Assembly (NCBI GenBank): GCA_963920705.1
Contig: OY987226.1
Span: 32,911,686-32,975,685 of the forward strand
Reading direction: 5' to 3'
DNA from: Odiellus spinosus
Lineage: Eukaryota > Arthropoda > Arachnida > Opiliones > Phalangiidae
Length of the DNA: 64,000 nt
Shown here: in pieces, positions 1 through 10,203 of the stretch
Layout of the letters: each line of letters begins with the position of its first letter
Numbering within the stretch: the first letter of the stretch is position 1
Notes under the pieces: model-generated
The model's database searches: none
The model's input: the letters and a program-made list of their open reading frames with translations, nothing else
Told to the model about the DNA's origin: nothing
Program-made: the position numbers and the translations under genes

Positions 1-681
1 TTCCCGTAACCTCAAGGATTCAGAGAATGCAAAAGTGTATCCTGCGTTACCCCTGCGTTACCCATAATTATATGCGGCAGGGCATAGATTTCTTAATATA
101 CACACCAAATGAAATGTTTATTTTATAAGTAAAAATGTAAAATACAAGTAATATAAATTAACACTTGAGTATAGCCTGTACTGTGTGATTATCTTTGATA
201 ATCCACTGATTTGATAAAGACGAAGAATTTAGTCTGGGATGGCAAGGAAGACAAGGAATGAAAACGACGAAGATATGGTAGCAAGTTCCTCTTGGACAAA
301 CCAAGGAATATTGTAGACTGAATGTTCCATTTACAACCCAATGTCGGTAGATGATTGATAATTACTTCCGGTACAATTTTCGTCCGAAATTCTTGATTTG
401 ACGTGCTAACAGAGGGCCATTACTGATATTTTCATCATACAAGTGATCCCAGTCATTGCAAGAATCCAAGGATTGAGCTGGTTTATGAGAGGTTATTCTC
501 CAAACCGGTTACAAGACGTTAGCTTCCACTCCTACGATAAAAAAAATATCTTAAAAACTGAAAGTAGACCAATTTCCATACCGTTAGAATAGCTCCTTTT
601 CTGTTTACAATTACGAGGCCGTATGAAGAACTGCCGAGCTTTTACTGACTGTAGGTATCTCATATGTCAAGTCCGAAAACA
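1..681. other. No gene recognised; possible 3' UTR of a minus-strand exon
   Basis: Low-complexity-free, AT-leaning sequence with no open reading frame that I recognise. Read on the minus strand it would lie downstream of the short open segment that ends at 682, and it contains a TTTATT (AATAAA on the minus strand) near 117-122, which could serve as a polyadenylation signal. That reading is an inference from position only; the stretch may equally be plain intergenic DNA. Confidence 0.25.
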
Positions 682-828
682 CTAACTGCTTGCACGTTTC
701 AATTCTTCGTAGCCGGGCCGTCTCTTTCTTGTGATAAATGAAAGCCGTGTCGCTGCTCTGTTGACTTCAAATGGTGATAACATTCTATGCTGGTTGATTA
801 TCTCCCTTAAGTCATTATAGCTCTCTTT
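682..828 (-). CDS. Possible terminal coding exon beside the TCTCG satellite (unrecognised)
   Basis: On the minus strand, leaving the satellite, an open frame of about 48 codons ends at a TAG. It starts with residues like SYNDLREIINQ and ends RRPGYEELKRASS. The composition is mixed and charged, unlike the satellite translation, and looks protein-like. I do not recognise the family. If real, it would be a last exon whose upstream intron is filled by the satellite, with an acceptor AG in the AGAGAG just inside the array edge. The long open frame running on through the satellite is not evidence for it, because the pentamer contains no stop in any frame. Confidence 0.25.
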   Translation of the reverse strand, partial: KESYNDLREIINQHRMLSPFEVNRAATRLSFITRKRRPGYEELKRASS

Positions 829-830
829 CG

Positions 831-3800
831 TCTCGTCTCGTCTCGTCTCGTCTCGTCTCGTCTCGTCTCGTCTCGTCTCGTCTCGTCTCGTCTCGTCTCG
901 TCTCGTCTCGTCTCGTCTCGTCTCGTCTCGTCTCGTCTCGTCTCGTCTCGTCTCGTCTCGTCTCGTCTCGTCTCGTCTCGTCTCGTCTCGTCTCGTCTCG
1001 TCTCGTCTCGTCTCGTCTCGTCTCGTCTCGTCTCGTCTCGTCTCGTCTCGTCTCGTCTCGTCTCGTCTCGTCTCGTCTCGTCTCGTCTCGTCTCGTCTCG
1101 TCTCGTCTCGTCTCGTCTCGTCTCGTCTCGTCTCGTCTCGTCTCGTCTCGTCTCGTCTCGTCTCGTCTCGTCTCGTCTCGTCTCGTCTCGTCTCGTCTCG
1201 TCTCGTCTCGTCTCGTCTCGTCTCGTCTCGTCTCGTCTCGTCTCGTCTCGTCTCGTCTCGTCTCGTCTCGTCTCGTCTCGTCTCGTCTCGTCTCGTCTCG
1301 TCTCGTCTCGTCTCGTCTCGTCTCGTCTCGTCTCGTCTCGTCTCGTCTCGTCTCGTCTCGTCTCGTCTCGTCTCGTCTCGTCTCGTCTCGTCTCGTCTCG
1401 TCTCGTCTCGTCTCGTCTCGTCTCGTCTCGTCTCGTCTCGTCTCGTCTCGTCTCGTCTCGTCTCGTCTCGTCTCGTCTCGTCTCGTCTCGTCTCGTCTCG
1501 TCTCGTCTCGTCTCGTCTCGTCTCGTCTCGTCTCGTCTCGTCTCGTCTCGTCTCGTCTCGTCTCGTCTCGTCTCGTCTCGTCTCGTCTCGTCTCGTCTCG
1601 TCTCGTCTCGTCTCGTCTCGTCTCGTCTCGTCTCGTCTCGTCTCGTCTCGTCTCGTCTCGTCTCGTCTCGTCTCGTCTCGTCTCGTCTCGTCTCGTCTCG
1701 TCTCGTCTCGTCTCGTCTCGTCTCGTCTCGTCTCGTCTCGTCTCGTCTCGTCTCGTCTCGTCTCGTCTCGTCTCGTCTCGTCTCGTCTCGTCTCGTCTCG
1801 TCTCGTCTCGTCTCGTCTCGTCTCGTCTCGTCTCGTCTCGTCTCGTCTCGTCTCGTCTCGTCTCGTCTCGTCTCGTCTCGTCTCGTCTCGTCTCGTCTCG
1901 TCTCGTCTCGTCTCGTCTCGTCTCGTCTCGTCTCGTCTCGTCTCGTCTCGTCTCGTCTCGTCTCGTCTCGTCTCGTCTCGTCTCGTCTCGTCTCGTCTCG
2001 TCTCGTCTCGTCTCGTCTCGTCTCGTCTCGTCTCGTCTCGTCTCGTCTCGTCTCGTCTCGTCTCGTCTCGTCTCGTCTCGTCTCGTCTCGTCTCGTCTCG
2101 TCTCGTCTCGTCTCGTCTCGTCTCGTCTCGTCTCGTCTCGTCTCGTCTCGTCTCGTCTCGTCTCGTCTCGTCTCGTCTCGTCTCGTCTCGTCTCGTCTCG
2201 TCTCGTCTCGTCTCGTCTCGTCTCGTCTCGTCTCGTCTCGTCTCGTCTCGTCTCGTCTCGTCTCGTCTCGTCTCGTCTCGTCTCGTCTCGTCTCGTCTCG
2301 TCTCGTCTCGTCTCGTCTCGTCTCGTCTCGTCTCGTCTCGTCTCGTCTCGTCTCGTCTCGTCTCGTCTCGTCTCGTCTCGTCTCGTCTCGTCTCGTCTCG
2401 TCTCGTCTCGTCTCGTCTCGTCTCGTCTCGTCTCGTCTCGTCTCGTCTCGTCTCGTCTCGTCTCGTCTCGTCTCGTCTCGTCTCGTCTCGTCTCGTCTCG
2501 TCTCGTCTCGTCTCGTCTCGTCTCGTCTCGTCTCGTCTCGTCTCGTCTCGTCTCGTCTCGTCTCGTCTCGTCTCGTCTCGTCTCGTCTCGTCTCGTCTCG
2601 TCTCGTCTCGTCTCGTCTCGTCTCGTCTCGTCTCGTCTCGTCTCGTCTCGTCTCGTCTCGTCTCGTCTCGTCTCGTCTCGTCTCGTCTCGTCTCGTCTCG
2701 TCTCGTCTCGTCTCGTCTCGTCTCGTCTCGTCTCGTCTCGTCTCGTCTCGTCTCGTCTCGTCTCGTCTCGTCTCGTCTCGTCTCGTCTCGTCTCGTCTCG
2801 TCTCGTCTCGTCTCGTCTCGTCTCGTCTCGTCTCGTCTCGTCTCGTCTCGTCTCGTCTCGTCTCGTCTCGTCTCGTCTCGTCTCGTCTCGTCTCGTCTCG
2901 TCTCGTCTCGTCTCGTCTCGTCTCGTCTCGTCTCGTCTCGTCTCGTCTCGTCTCGTCTCGTCTCGTCTCGTCTCGTCTCGTCTCGTCTCGTCTCGTCTCG
3001 TCTCGTCTCGTCTCGTCTCGTCTCGTCTCGTCTCGTCTCGTCTCGTCTCGTCTCGTCTCGTCTCGTCTCGTCTCGTCTCGTCTCGTCTCGTCTCGTCTCG
3101 TCTCGTCTCGTCTCGTCTCGTCTCGTCTCGTCTCGTCTCGTCTCGTCTCGTCTCGTCTCGTCTCGTCTCGTCTCGTCTCGTCTCGTCTCGTCTCGTCTCG
3201 TCTCGTCTCGTCTCGTCTCGTCTCGTCTCGTCTCGTCTCGTCTCGTCTCGTCTCGTCTCGTCTCGTCTCGTCTCGTCTCGTCTCGTCTCGTCTCGTCTCG
3301 TCTCGTCTCGTCTCGTCTCGTCTCGTCTCGTCTCGTCTCGTCTCGTCTCGTCTCGTCTCGTCTCGTCTCGTCTCGTCTCGTCTCGTCTCGTCTCGTCTCG
3401 TCTCGTCTCGTCTCGTCTCGTCTCGTCTCGTCTCGTCTCGTCTCGTCTCGTCTCGTCTCGTCTCGTCTCGTCTCGTCTCGTCTCGTCTCGTCTCGTCTCG
3501 TCTCGTCTCGTCTCGTCTCGTCTCGTCTCGTCTCGTCTCGTCTCGTCTCGTCTCGTCTCGTCTCGTCTCGTCTCGTCTCGTCTCGTCTCGTCTCGTCTCG
3601 TCTCGTCTCGTCTCGTCTCGTCTCGTCTCGTCTCGTCTCGTCTCGTCTCGTCTCGTCTCGTCTCGTCTCGTCTCGTCTCGTCTCGTCTCGTCTCGTCTCG
3701 TCTCGTCTCGTCTCGTCTCGTCTCGTCTCGTCTCGTCTCGTCTCGTCTCGTCTCGTCTCGTCTCGTCTCGTCTCGTCTCGTCTCGTCTCGTCTCGTCTCG

Positions 3801-6800
3801 TCTCGTCTCGTCTCGTCTCGTCTCGTCTCGTCTCGTCTCGTCTCGTCTCGTCTCGTCTCGTCTCGTCTCGTCTCGTCTCGTCTCGTCTCGTCTCGTCTCG
3901 TCTCGTCTCGTCTCGTCTCGTCTCGTCTCGTCTCGTCTCGTCTCGTCTCGTCTCGTCTCGTCTCGTCTCGTCTCGTCTCGTCTCGTCTCGTCTCGTCTCG
4001 TCTCGTCTCGTCTCGTCTCGTCTCGTCTCGTCTCGTCTCGTCTCGTCTCGTCTCGTCTCGTCTCGTCTCGTCTCGTCTCGTCTCGTCTCGTCTCGTCTCG
4101 TCTCGTCTCGTCTCGTCTCGTCTCGTCTCGTCTCGTCTCGTCTCGTCTCGTCTCGTCTCGTCTCGTCTCGTCTCGTCTCGTCTCGTCTCGTCTCGTCTCG
4201 TCTCGTCTCGTCTCGTCTCGTCTCGTCTCGTCTCGTCTCGTCTCGTCTCGTCTCGTCTCGTCTCGTCTCGTCTCGTCTCGTCTCGTCTCGTCTCGTCTCG
4301 TCTCGTCTCGTCTCGTCTCGTCTCGTCTCGTCTCGTCTCGTCTCGTCTCGTCTCGTCTCGTCTCGTCTCGTCTCGTCTCGTCTCGTCTCGTCTCGTCTCG
4401 TCTCGTCTCGTCTCGTCTCGTCTCGTCTCGTCTCGTCTCGTCTCGTCTCGTCTCGTCTCGTCTCGTCTCGTCTCGTCTCGTCTCGTCTCGTCTCGTCTCG
4501 TCTCGTCTCGTCTCGTCTCGTCTCGTCTCGTCTCGTCTCGTCTCGTCTCGTCTCGTCTCGTCTCGTCTCGTCTCGTCTCGTCTCGTCTCGTCTCGTCTCG
4601 TCTCGTCTCGTCTCGTCTCGTCTCGTCTCGTCTCGTCTCGTCTCGTCTCGTCTCGTCTCGTCTCGTCTCGTCTCGTCTCGTCTCGTCTCGTCTCGTCTCG
4701 TCTCGTCTCGTCTCGTCTCGTCTCGTCTCGTCTCGTCTCGTCTCGTCTCGTCTCGTCTCGTCTCGTCTCGTCTCGTCTCGTCTCGTCTCGTCTCGTCTCG
4801 TCTCGTCTCGTCTCGTCTCGTCTCGTCTCGTCTCGTCTCGTCTCGTCTCGTCTCGTCTCGTCTCGTCTCGTCTCGTCTCGTCTCGTCTCGTCTCGTCTCG
4901 TCTCGTCTCGTCTCGTCTCGTCTCGTCTCGTCTCGTCTCGTCTCGTCTCGTCTCGTCTCGTCTCGTCTCGTCTCGTCTCGTCTCGTCTCGTCTCGTCTCG
5001 TCTCGTCTCGTCTCGTCTCGTCTCGTCTCGTCTCGTCTCGTCTCGTCTCGTCTCGTCTCGTCTCGTCTCGTCTCGTCTCGTCTCGTCTCGTCTCGTCTCG
5101 TCTCGTCTCGTCTCGTCTCGTCTCGTCTCGTCTCGTCTCGTCTCGTCTCGTCTCGTCTCGTCTCGTCTCGTCTCGTCTCGTCTCGTCTCGTCTCGTCTCG
5201 TCTCGTCTCGTCTCGTCTCGTCTCGTCTCGTCTCGTCTCGTCTCGTCTCGTCTCGTCTCGTCTCGTCTCGTCTCGTCTCGTCTCGTCTCGTCTCGTCTCG
5301 TCTCGTCTCGTCTCGTCTCGTCTCGTCTCGTCTCGTCTCGTCTCGTCTCGTCTCGTCTCGTCTCGTCTCGTCTCGTCTCGTCTCGTCTCGTCTCGTCTCG
5401 TCTCGTCTCGTCTCGTCTCGTCTCGTCTCGTCTCGTCTCGTCTCGTCTCGTCTCGTCTCGTCTCGTCTCGTCTCGTCTCGTCTCGTCTCGTCTCGTCTCG
5501 TCTCGTCTCGTCTCGTCTCGTCTCGTCTCGTCTCGTCTCGTCTCGTCTCGTCTCGTCTCGTCTCGTCTCGTCTCGTCTCGTCTCGTCTCGTCTCGTCTCG
5601 TCTCGTCTCGTCTCGTCTCGTCTCGTCTCGTCTCGTCTCGTCTCGTCTCGTCTCGTCTCGTCTCGTCTCGTCTCGTCTCGTCTCGTCTCGTCTCGTCTCG
5701 TCTCGTCTCGTCTCGTCTCGTCTCGTCTCGTCTCGTCTCGTCTCGTCTCGTCTCGTCTCGTCTCGTCTCGTCTCGTCTCGTCTCGTCTCGTCTCGTCTCG
5801 TCTCGTCTCGTCTCGTCTCGTCTCGTCTCGTCTCGTCTCGTCTCGTCTCGTCTCGTCTCGTCTCGTCTCGTCTCGTCTCGTCTCGTCTCGTCTCGTCTCG
5901 TCTCGTCTCGTCTCGTCTCGTCTCGTCTCGTCTCGTCTCGTCTCGTCTCGTCTCGTCTCGTCTCGTCTCGTCTCGTCTCGTCTCGTCTCGTCTCGTCTCG
6001 TCTCGTCTCGTCTCGTCTCGTCTCGTCTCGTCTCGTCTCGTCTCGTCTCGTCTCGTCTCGTCTCGTCTCGTCTCGTCTCGTCTCGTCTCGTCTCGTCTCG
6101 TCTCGTCTCGTCTCGTCTCGTCTCGTCTCGTCTCGTCTCGTCTCGTCTCGTCTCGTCTCGTCTCGTCTCGTCTCGTCTCGTCTCGTCTCGTCTCGTCTCG
6201 TCTCGTCTCGTCTCGTCTCGTCTCGTCTCGTCTCGTCTCGTCTCGTCTCGTCTCGTCTCGTCTCGTCTCGTCTCGTCTCGTCTCGTCTCGTCTCGTCTCG
6301 TCTCGTCTCGTCTCGTCTCGTCTCGTCTCGTCTCGTCTCGTCTCGTCTCGTCTCGTCTCGTCTCGTCTCGTCTCGTCTCGTCTCGTCTCGTCTCGTCTCG
6401 TCTCGTCTCGTCTCGTCTCGTCTCGTCTCGTCTCGTCTCGTCTCGTCTCGTCTCGTCTCGTCTCGTCTCGTCTCGTCTCGTCTCGTCTCGTCTCGTCTCG
6501 TCTCGTCTCGTCTCGTCTCGTCTCGTCTCGTCTCGTCTCGTCTCGTCTCGTCTCGTCTCGTCTCGTCTCGTCTCGTCTCGTCTCGTCTCGTCTCGTCTCG
6601 TCTCGTCTCGTCTCGTCTCGTCTCGTCTCGTCTCGTCTCGTCTCGTCTCGTCTCGTCTCGTCTCGTCTCGTCTCGTCTCGTCTCGTCTCGTCTCGTCTCG
6701 TCTCGTCTCGTCTCGTCTCGTCTCGTCTCGTCTCGTCTCGTCTCGTCTCGTCTCGTCTCGTCTCGTCTCGTCTCGTCTCGTCTCGTCTCGTCTCGTCTCG

Positions 6801-7600
6801 TCTCGTCTCGTCTCGTCTCGTCTCGTCTCGTCTCGTCTCGTCTCGTCTCGTCTCGTCTCGTCTCGTCTCGTCTCGTCTCGTCTCGTCTCGTCTCGTCTCG
6901 TCTCGTCTCGTCTCGTCTCGTCTCGTCTCGTCTCGTCTCGTCTCGTCTCGTCTCGTCTCGTCTCGTCTCGTCTCGTCTCGTCTCGTCTCGTCTCGTCTCG
7001 TCTCGTCTCGTCTCGTCTCGTCTCGTCTCGTCTCGTCTCGTCTCGTCTCGTCTCGTCTCGTCTCGTCTCGTCTCGTCTCGTCTCGTCTCGTCTCGTCTCG
7101 TCTCGTCTCGTCTCGTCTCGTCTCGTCTCGTCTCGTCTCGTCTCGTCTCGTCTCGTCTCGTCTCGTCTCGTCTCGTCTCGTCTCGTCTCGTCTCGTCTCG
7201 TCTCGTCTCGTCTCGTCTCGTCTCGTCTCGTCTCGTCTCGTCTCGTCTCGTCTCGTCTCGTCTCGTCTCGTCTCGTCTCGTCTCGTCTCGTCTCGTCTCG
7301 TCTCGTCTCGTCTCGTCTCGTCTCGTCTCGTCTCGTCTCGTCTCGTCTCGTCTCGTCTCGTCTCGTCTCGTCTCGTCTCGTCTCGTCTCGTCTCGTCTCG
7401 TCTCGTCTCGTCTCGTCTCGTCTCGTCTCGTCTCGTCTCGTCTCGTCTCGTCTCGTCTCGTCTCGTCTCGTCTCGTCTCGTCTCGTCTCGTCTCGTCTCG
7501 TCTCGTCTCGTCTCGTCTCGTCTCGTCTCGTCTCGTCTCGTCTCGTCTCGTCTCGTCTCGTCTCGTCTCGTCTCGTCTCGTCTCGTCTCGTCTCGTCTCG
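831..7600. repeat. Perfect TCTCG (CGAGA) pentanucleotide array, 1,354 units
   Basis: A single uninterrupted array of the pentamer TCTCG, 6,770 bp long, with no substitution or indel that I can see: every 60-base row holds exactly twelve units. It starts after a short imperfect CTCTCTTTCG lead-in and stops abruptly at AAGATCACTG. Each unit has one CpG, so the tract has about 1,350 CpGs per strand. All six frames are open because no phase of TCTCG or CGAGA makes a stop codon; translations give endless RDETR or SRLVS and are not genes. Such complete homogeneity implies very recent expansion by slippage or rolling-circle amplification, or a length chosen by the assembler. Confidence 0.98.
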
Positions 7601-7870
7601 AAGATCACTGTACACGGCTTATTTCGATAATGAAAAAAATCGGAAATGTTTCTTGGTTTTATAGTGGAGAAAACTGAAGCCTATTTTTTTTCCAACATCA
7701 GATGTCCATTTTTTCTTCAAAATTGTTGTTTTTTAAACACGGGAAACCTACTGTGTACTTCTGTTCAAGGAGAGTTTTCCCGACTATCATTTTTAACATT
7801 TTGTATCAATCAGCCTCAGCTTTAGATCTTATGTCGTTTCTATTTTGGATGCCCGTGTAAAAGCACCTTC
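7601..7870. other. No gene recognised
   Basis: AT-rich sequence with several homopolymer T runs between the satellite and the first dispersed repeat. I see no splice-bounded coding segment, no terminal inverted repeat and no RNA gene in it. Confidence 0.4.
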
Positions 7871-7874
7871 ATTT

Positions 7875-8470
7875 AAGGTCAATTTAATGGGATATTCATG
7901 ATATAATATAATAGTCAAAATTAAGAGCTGATGAGGGCTACCCGAGTAGAAGAACCCTGTGAATGTAATTTTCAGTTATCGATAAAAAATACCATTAATA
8001 AATAAAAAATTTGTTCATCAATTTAGAACCACTTAATAAAGCTCTCTAGGTTTATGTTTTAACCTTTTCGTAACCCATTCAGCCACCTTTCTCTCCATTA
8101 CTTCATATATCTTATCAATCTTTCATTATAGAAATCTTTGTTTAGCCAAGAGAAGCATTCGTAAACAATAAAATATACTTTTCTCTCTATTAACTCGAAT
8201 TCAATGGATATTCCTTATCATTCTACTGTTTAAGAAATAAAATTTTTGTTTACCATTTTGAAGCAATTAATAAAAATTGGCTAAGCTTATAATCTCACCC
8301 TTTTGTAACCAATTCATGCACCTTACTTTTTATTACTTCATATACTTTATCAATATTTCATCATTTAAATCTATGTTTAACTAGAGCTACTCACGTACCG
8401 AAAAAAGTCTTATCAAATTTTGTCGAAGTACCTTTGTCTGTATTAATTCTAATTCAGTGGACGGTGGGAT
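7875..8470 (+). repeat. Dispersed repeat segment, homologous to 61400-62070
   Basis: By eye this stretch matches the region near 61.4-62.07 kb over most of its length, beginning with AATGGGATA and ending with TTCAGTGGACGGTGGGA. Both copies contain a diverged internal tandem unit of about 150 bp (AATAAAGCTC, then TTTTGTAACC and AACTCGAATTC landmarks), with about two units here and three at the other site. It runs directly into the 3' part of the DINE-like element that ends at 9388, so it is probably the inner part of the same element. No coding capacity is visible. Confidence 0.65.
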
Positions 8471-9388
8471 CTTGGATACCCGTGTAAACGCACTTTTATT
8501 TAGATTCTTCATCCACCCCAAGTTTGCAGCAAGACTAAGCCCATACTGGCCGTTACACCTTTGCTTTTTGGACTAAATGATGTATGCTGCCAACTCAAGC
8601 TGGTTATTAAACGGTCAAATTTCTCTAAATGTTTAGACAATTTCTTAAATAACTTCTAAAATATCTCGAATTTTAAATTGATTTTTCGGCTACATTATTA
8701 ATTAGATTAAGTTGAACCATTTTGATATTTTTAAATATAATATAAATTAATATTGCGTTTCATTTACCTAAACGATGTCGCACCATAAGGCTCATTTGCA
8801 TTCACTTCATAAATGTAGTATATAAACACTTCGAAGGGCTTTGTTAATCGAGCAATGTGGCCATGAAGTTGGGAGGAAAACCCCCTCCCTTCAATGTCTA
8901 GACGATTCTTGATCTCTAGGCGCTTGGTATGCAAAGCTAATTTACACATTGGTGCGGCGATGTTTGGAGAGTGGAGGGTTGATGTTGACCATATTAGTGA
9001 GGGACGCCTCGCTAGTATGGCCCGCTGAGATCGGACACTGGAGGTTGGACCTTGGTGTGGGGATGGTCGGAGGTGAGACGTCCCATTGCGTATAATCGCC
9101 TTCAACTGTTTGACCGTAAAGTAGATGGTGGAAGGTGATAATATGCAATTGGAGACGTCCTGTTGCATATCATTGCACGACACTTGAAACTTAATGTGGC
9201 TGCCACGCTTAAAGGAGGTAATTCCCGTTAAACGGAATTGAACGATAATGTCTCTAGACTTTTGGCTCCACGAGCTCGGTCACGTGATATCCGCTTACAC
9301 AGGATATCCGTTTACACAGGAAGTGACACACACACAGACACGACCAGTGTAATACCTCCCCCTGAACTAAAGTTCAGTCGGGGAGGTA
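8471..9388 (+). mobile_element. 3' part of a DINE-1/Helentron-like non-autonomous element
   Basis: Homologous to 29500-30524 and 37390-38298. It ends in the family's signature: a hairpin made of CCTCCCC, then TGAACT, a two-base loop, AGTTCA and GGGGAGG, finishing with GTCGGGGAGGTA at 9388. Just before the hairpin is a short CA/GA-rich microsatellite. This order (body, microsatellite, 3' hairpin) is what DINE-1-type non-autonomous Helentrons have. The 5' terminus TACCTCCCCGAC seen in the two full copies is not found here, so this copy is 5'-incomplete or rearranged. The small open frames inside are shared between copies in different phases and are not genes. Confidence 0.7.
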
Positions 9389-9990
9389 AAAAGCCATTTT
9401 TAATATTTAGAGCTTACAAATTGTTCCCAAAGATATTCACAATCATAAAGATATTCTAAATGAGTAAAAAAGCAACTAAATATATTTGAATCTTAACAAA
9501 ATCTGGAGGAGACGATTAAAACTAATAATTTTGTCCCTTTACTGGTTTGGTTTATTTTTAGGAAGGTTTGAGTTAAAAAACAATTAATGGGGCGGAAAAA
9601 GAACCAATATGGATTGAAGTTCGCAGCAAAACACGTTTCAAGAAAAACAAGTTCTACTATTGATAGTAACTCCCCTTTTAACTAAGTATACCCGGGTTGT
9701 ATTTTACCAATAATAAATATCTTAGGTAACTATCATTTTGCCTTGTCCAGTCCAGAAGAAACTTTTTTCTATATAGTTGACCTCGTAGAATAGGAAATGT
9801 TTCTATTGAATGGGAATGTAAAACCATTCGTTCATGTTTTTTGGTCTTGAAATCAAATAAAAGCTATCAGGGGAAAAAGATGATATTTATGCATATTTAT
9901 ATTTGGATACCGTCTTCTAGCCTAATCTGGCTAATCGCTTGAAATTTTTAATCGTTACATTCATTAAAACCTTTTTTTTAAATGTTTAAA
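9389..9990. other. No gene recognised upstream of the LDLa array
   Basis: AT-rich spacer between the DINE-like element and the LDLa exon array. I looked for an exon with a start codon and signal peptide for the downstream gene and found none; the first exons of that gene must lie to the left of the repeats or be absent. Confidence 0.4.
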
Positions 9991-9999
9991 TCTGTCTTT

Positions 10000-10026
10000 T
10001 CCGGCGAAAAAGAAAGCGATAAAATA
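10000..10026 (+). pseudogene. Remnant of a decayed LDLa exon at the array edge
   Basis: The sequence GGCGAAAAAGAAAGCGATAA matches the last codons and splice donor of the neighbouring LDLa exons (GACGAAAAAGAGTGCGGTAA), and the intron that follows is the same as in the other units. The last-cysteine codon is changed and the donor GT has become AT, and nothing upstream aligns. It is therefore the 3' stub of a further LDLa unit that was cut off and lost. Confidence 0.7.
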
Positions 10027-10086
10027 ACTTGTCATTGGCTGGCTGGAAATGACAGTATAGTTAATTATTTGAATTCCTGCTCGTAG

Positions 10087-10203
10087 CCCGCTGGCAGTGC
10101 GGCAACGATACATGGGAATGTTCTAACGGGAAATGCGTTCCTAATTCTTATCGATGCGACGACGAGGATGATTGCGGCGATAATTCCGACGAAAAAGAGT
10201 GCG
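10087..10203 (+). CDS. LDLa exon 1 of the array
   Basis: 39 codons, phase 1 to phase 1, acceptor CGTAG and donor GTAAAA. It has all six LDLa cysteines, the W after the first split codon, and the calcium-site pattern [13 protein letters not shown]. First intact member of the 194-bp tandem array. Confidence 0.8.

Noticed and set aside
682-7608. Open frames of about 2,300 codons reading RDETR repeats
   Set aside because: No phase of the pentamer contains a stop codon, so any such array is open in all six frames; no codon-level evidence of a protein.
8764-9183. Open frame of 139 codons and its relatives at 29.98 and 38 kb
   Set aside because: Located in the DINE-like repeat, frames differ among copies, no domain recognised.
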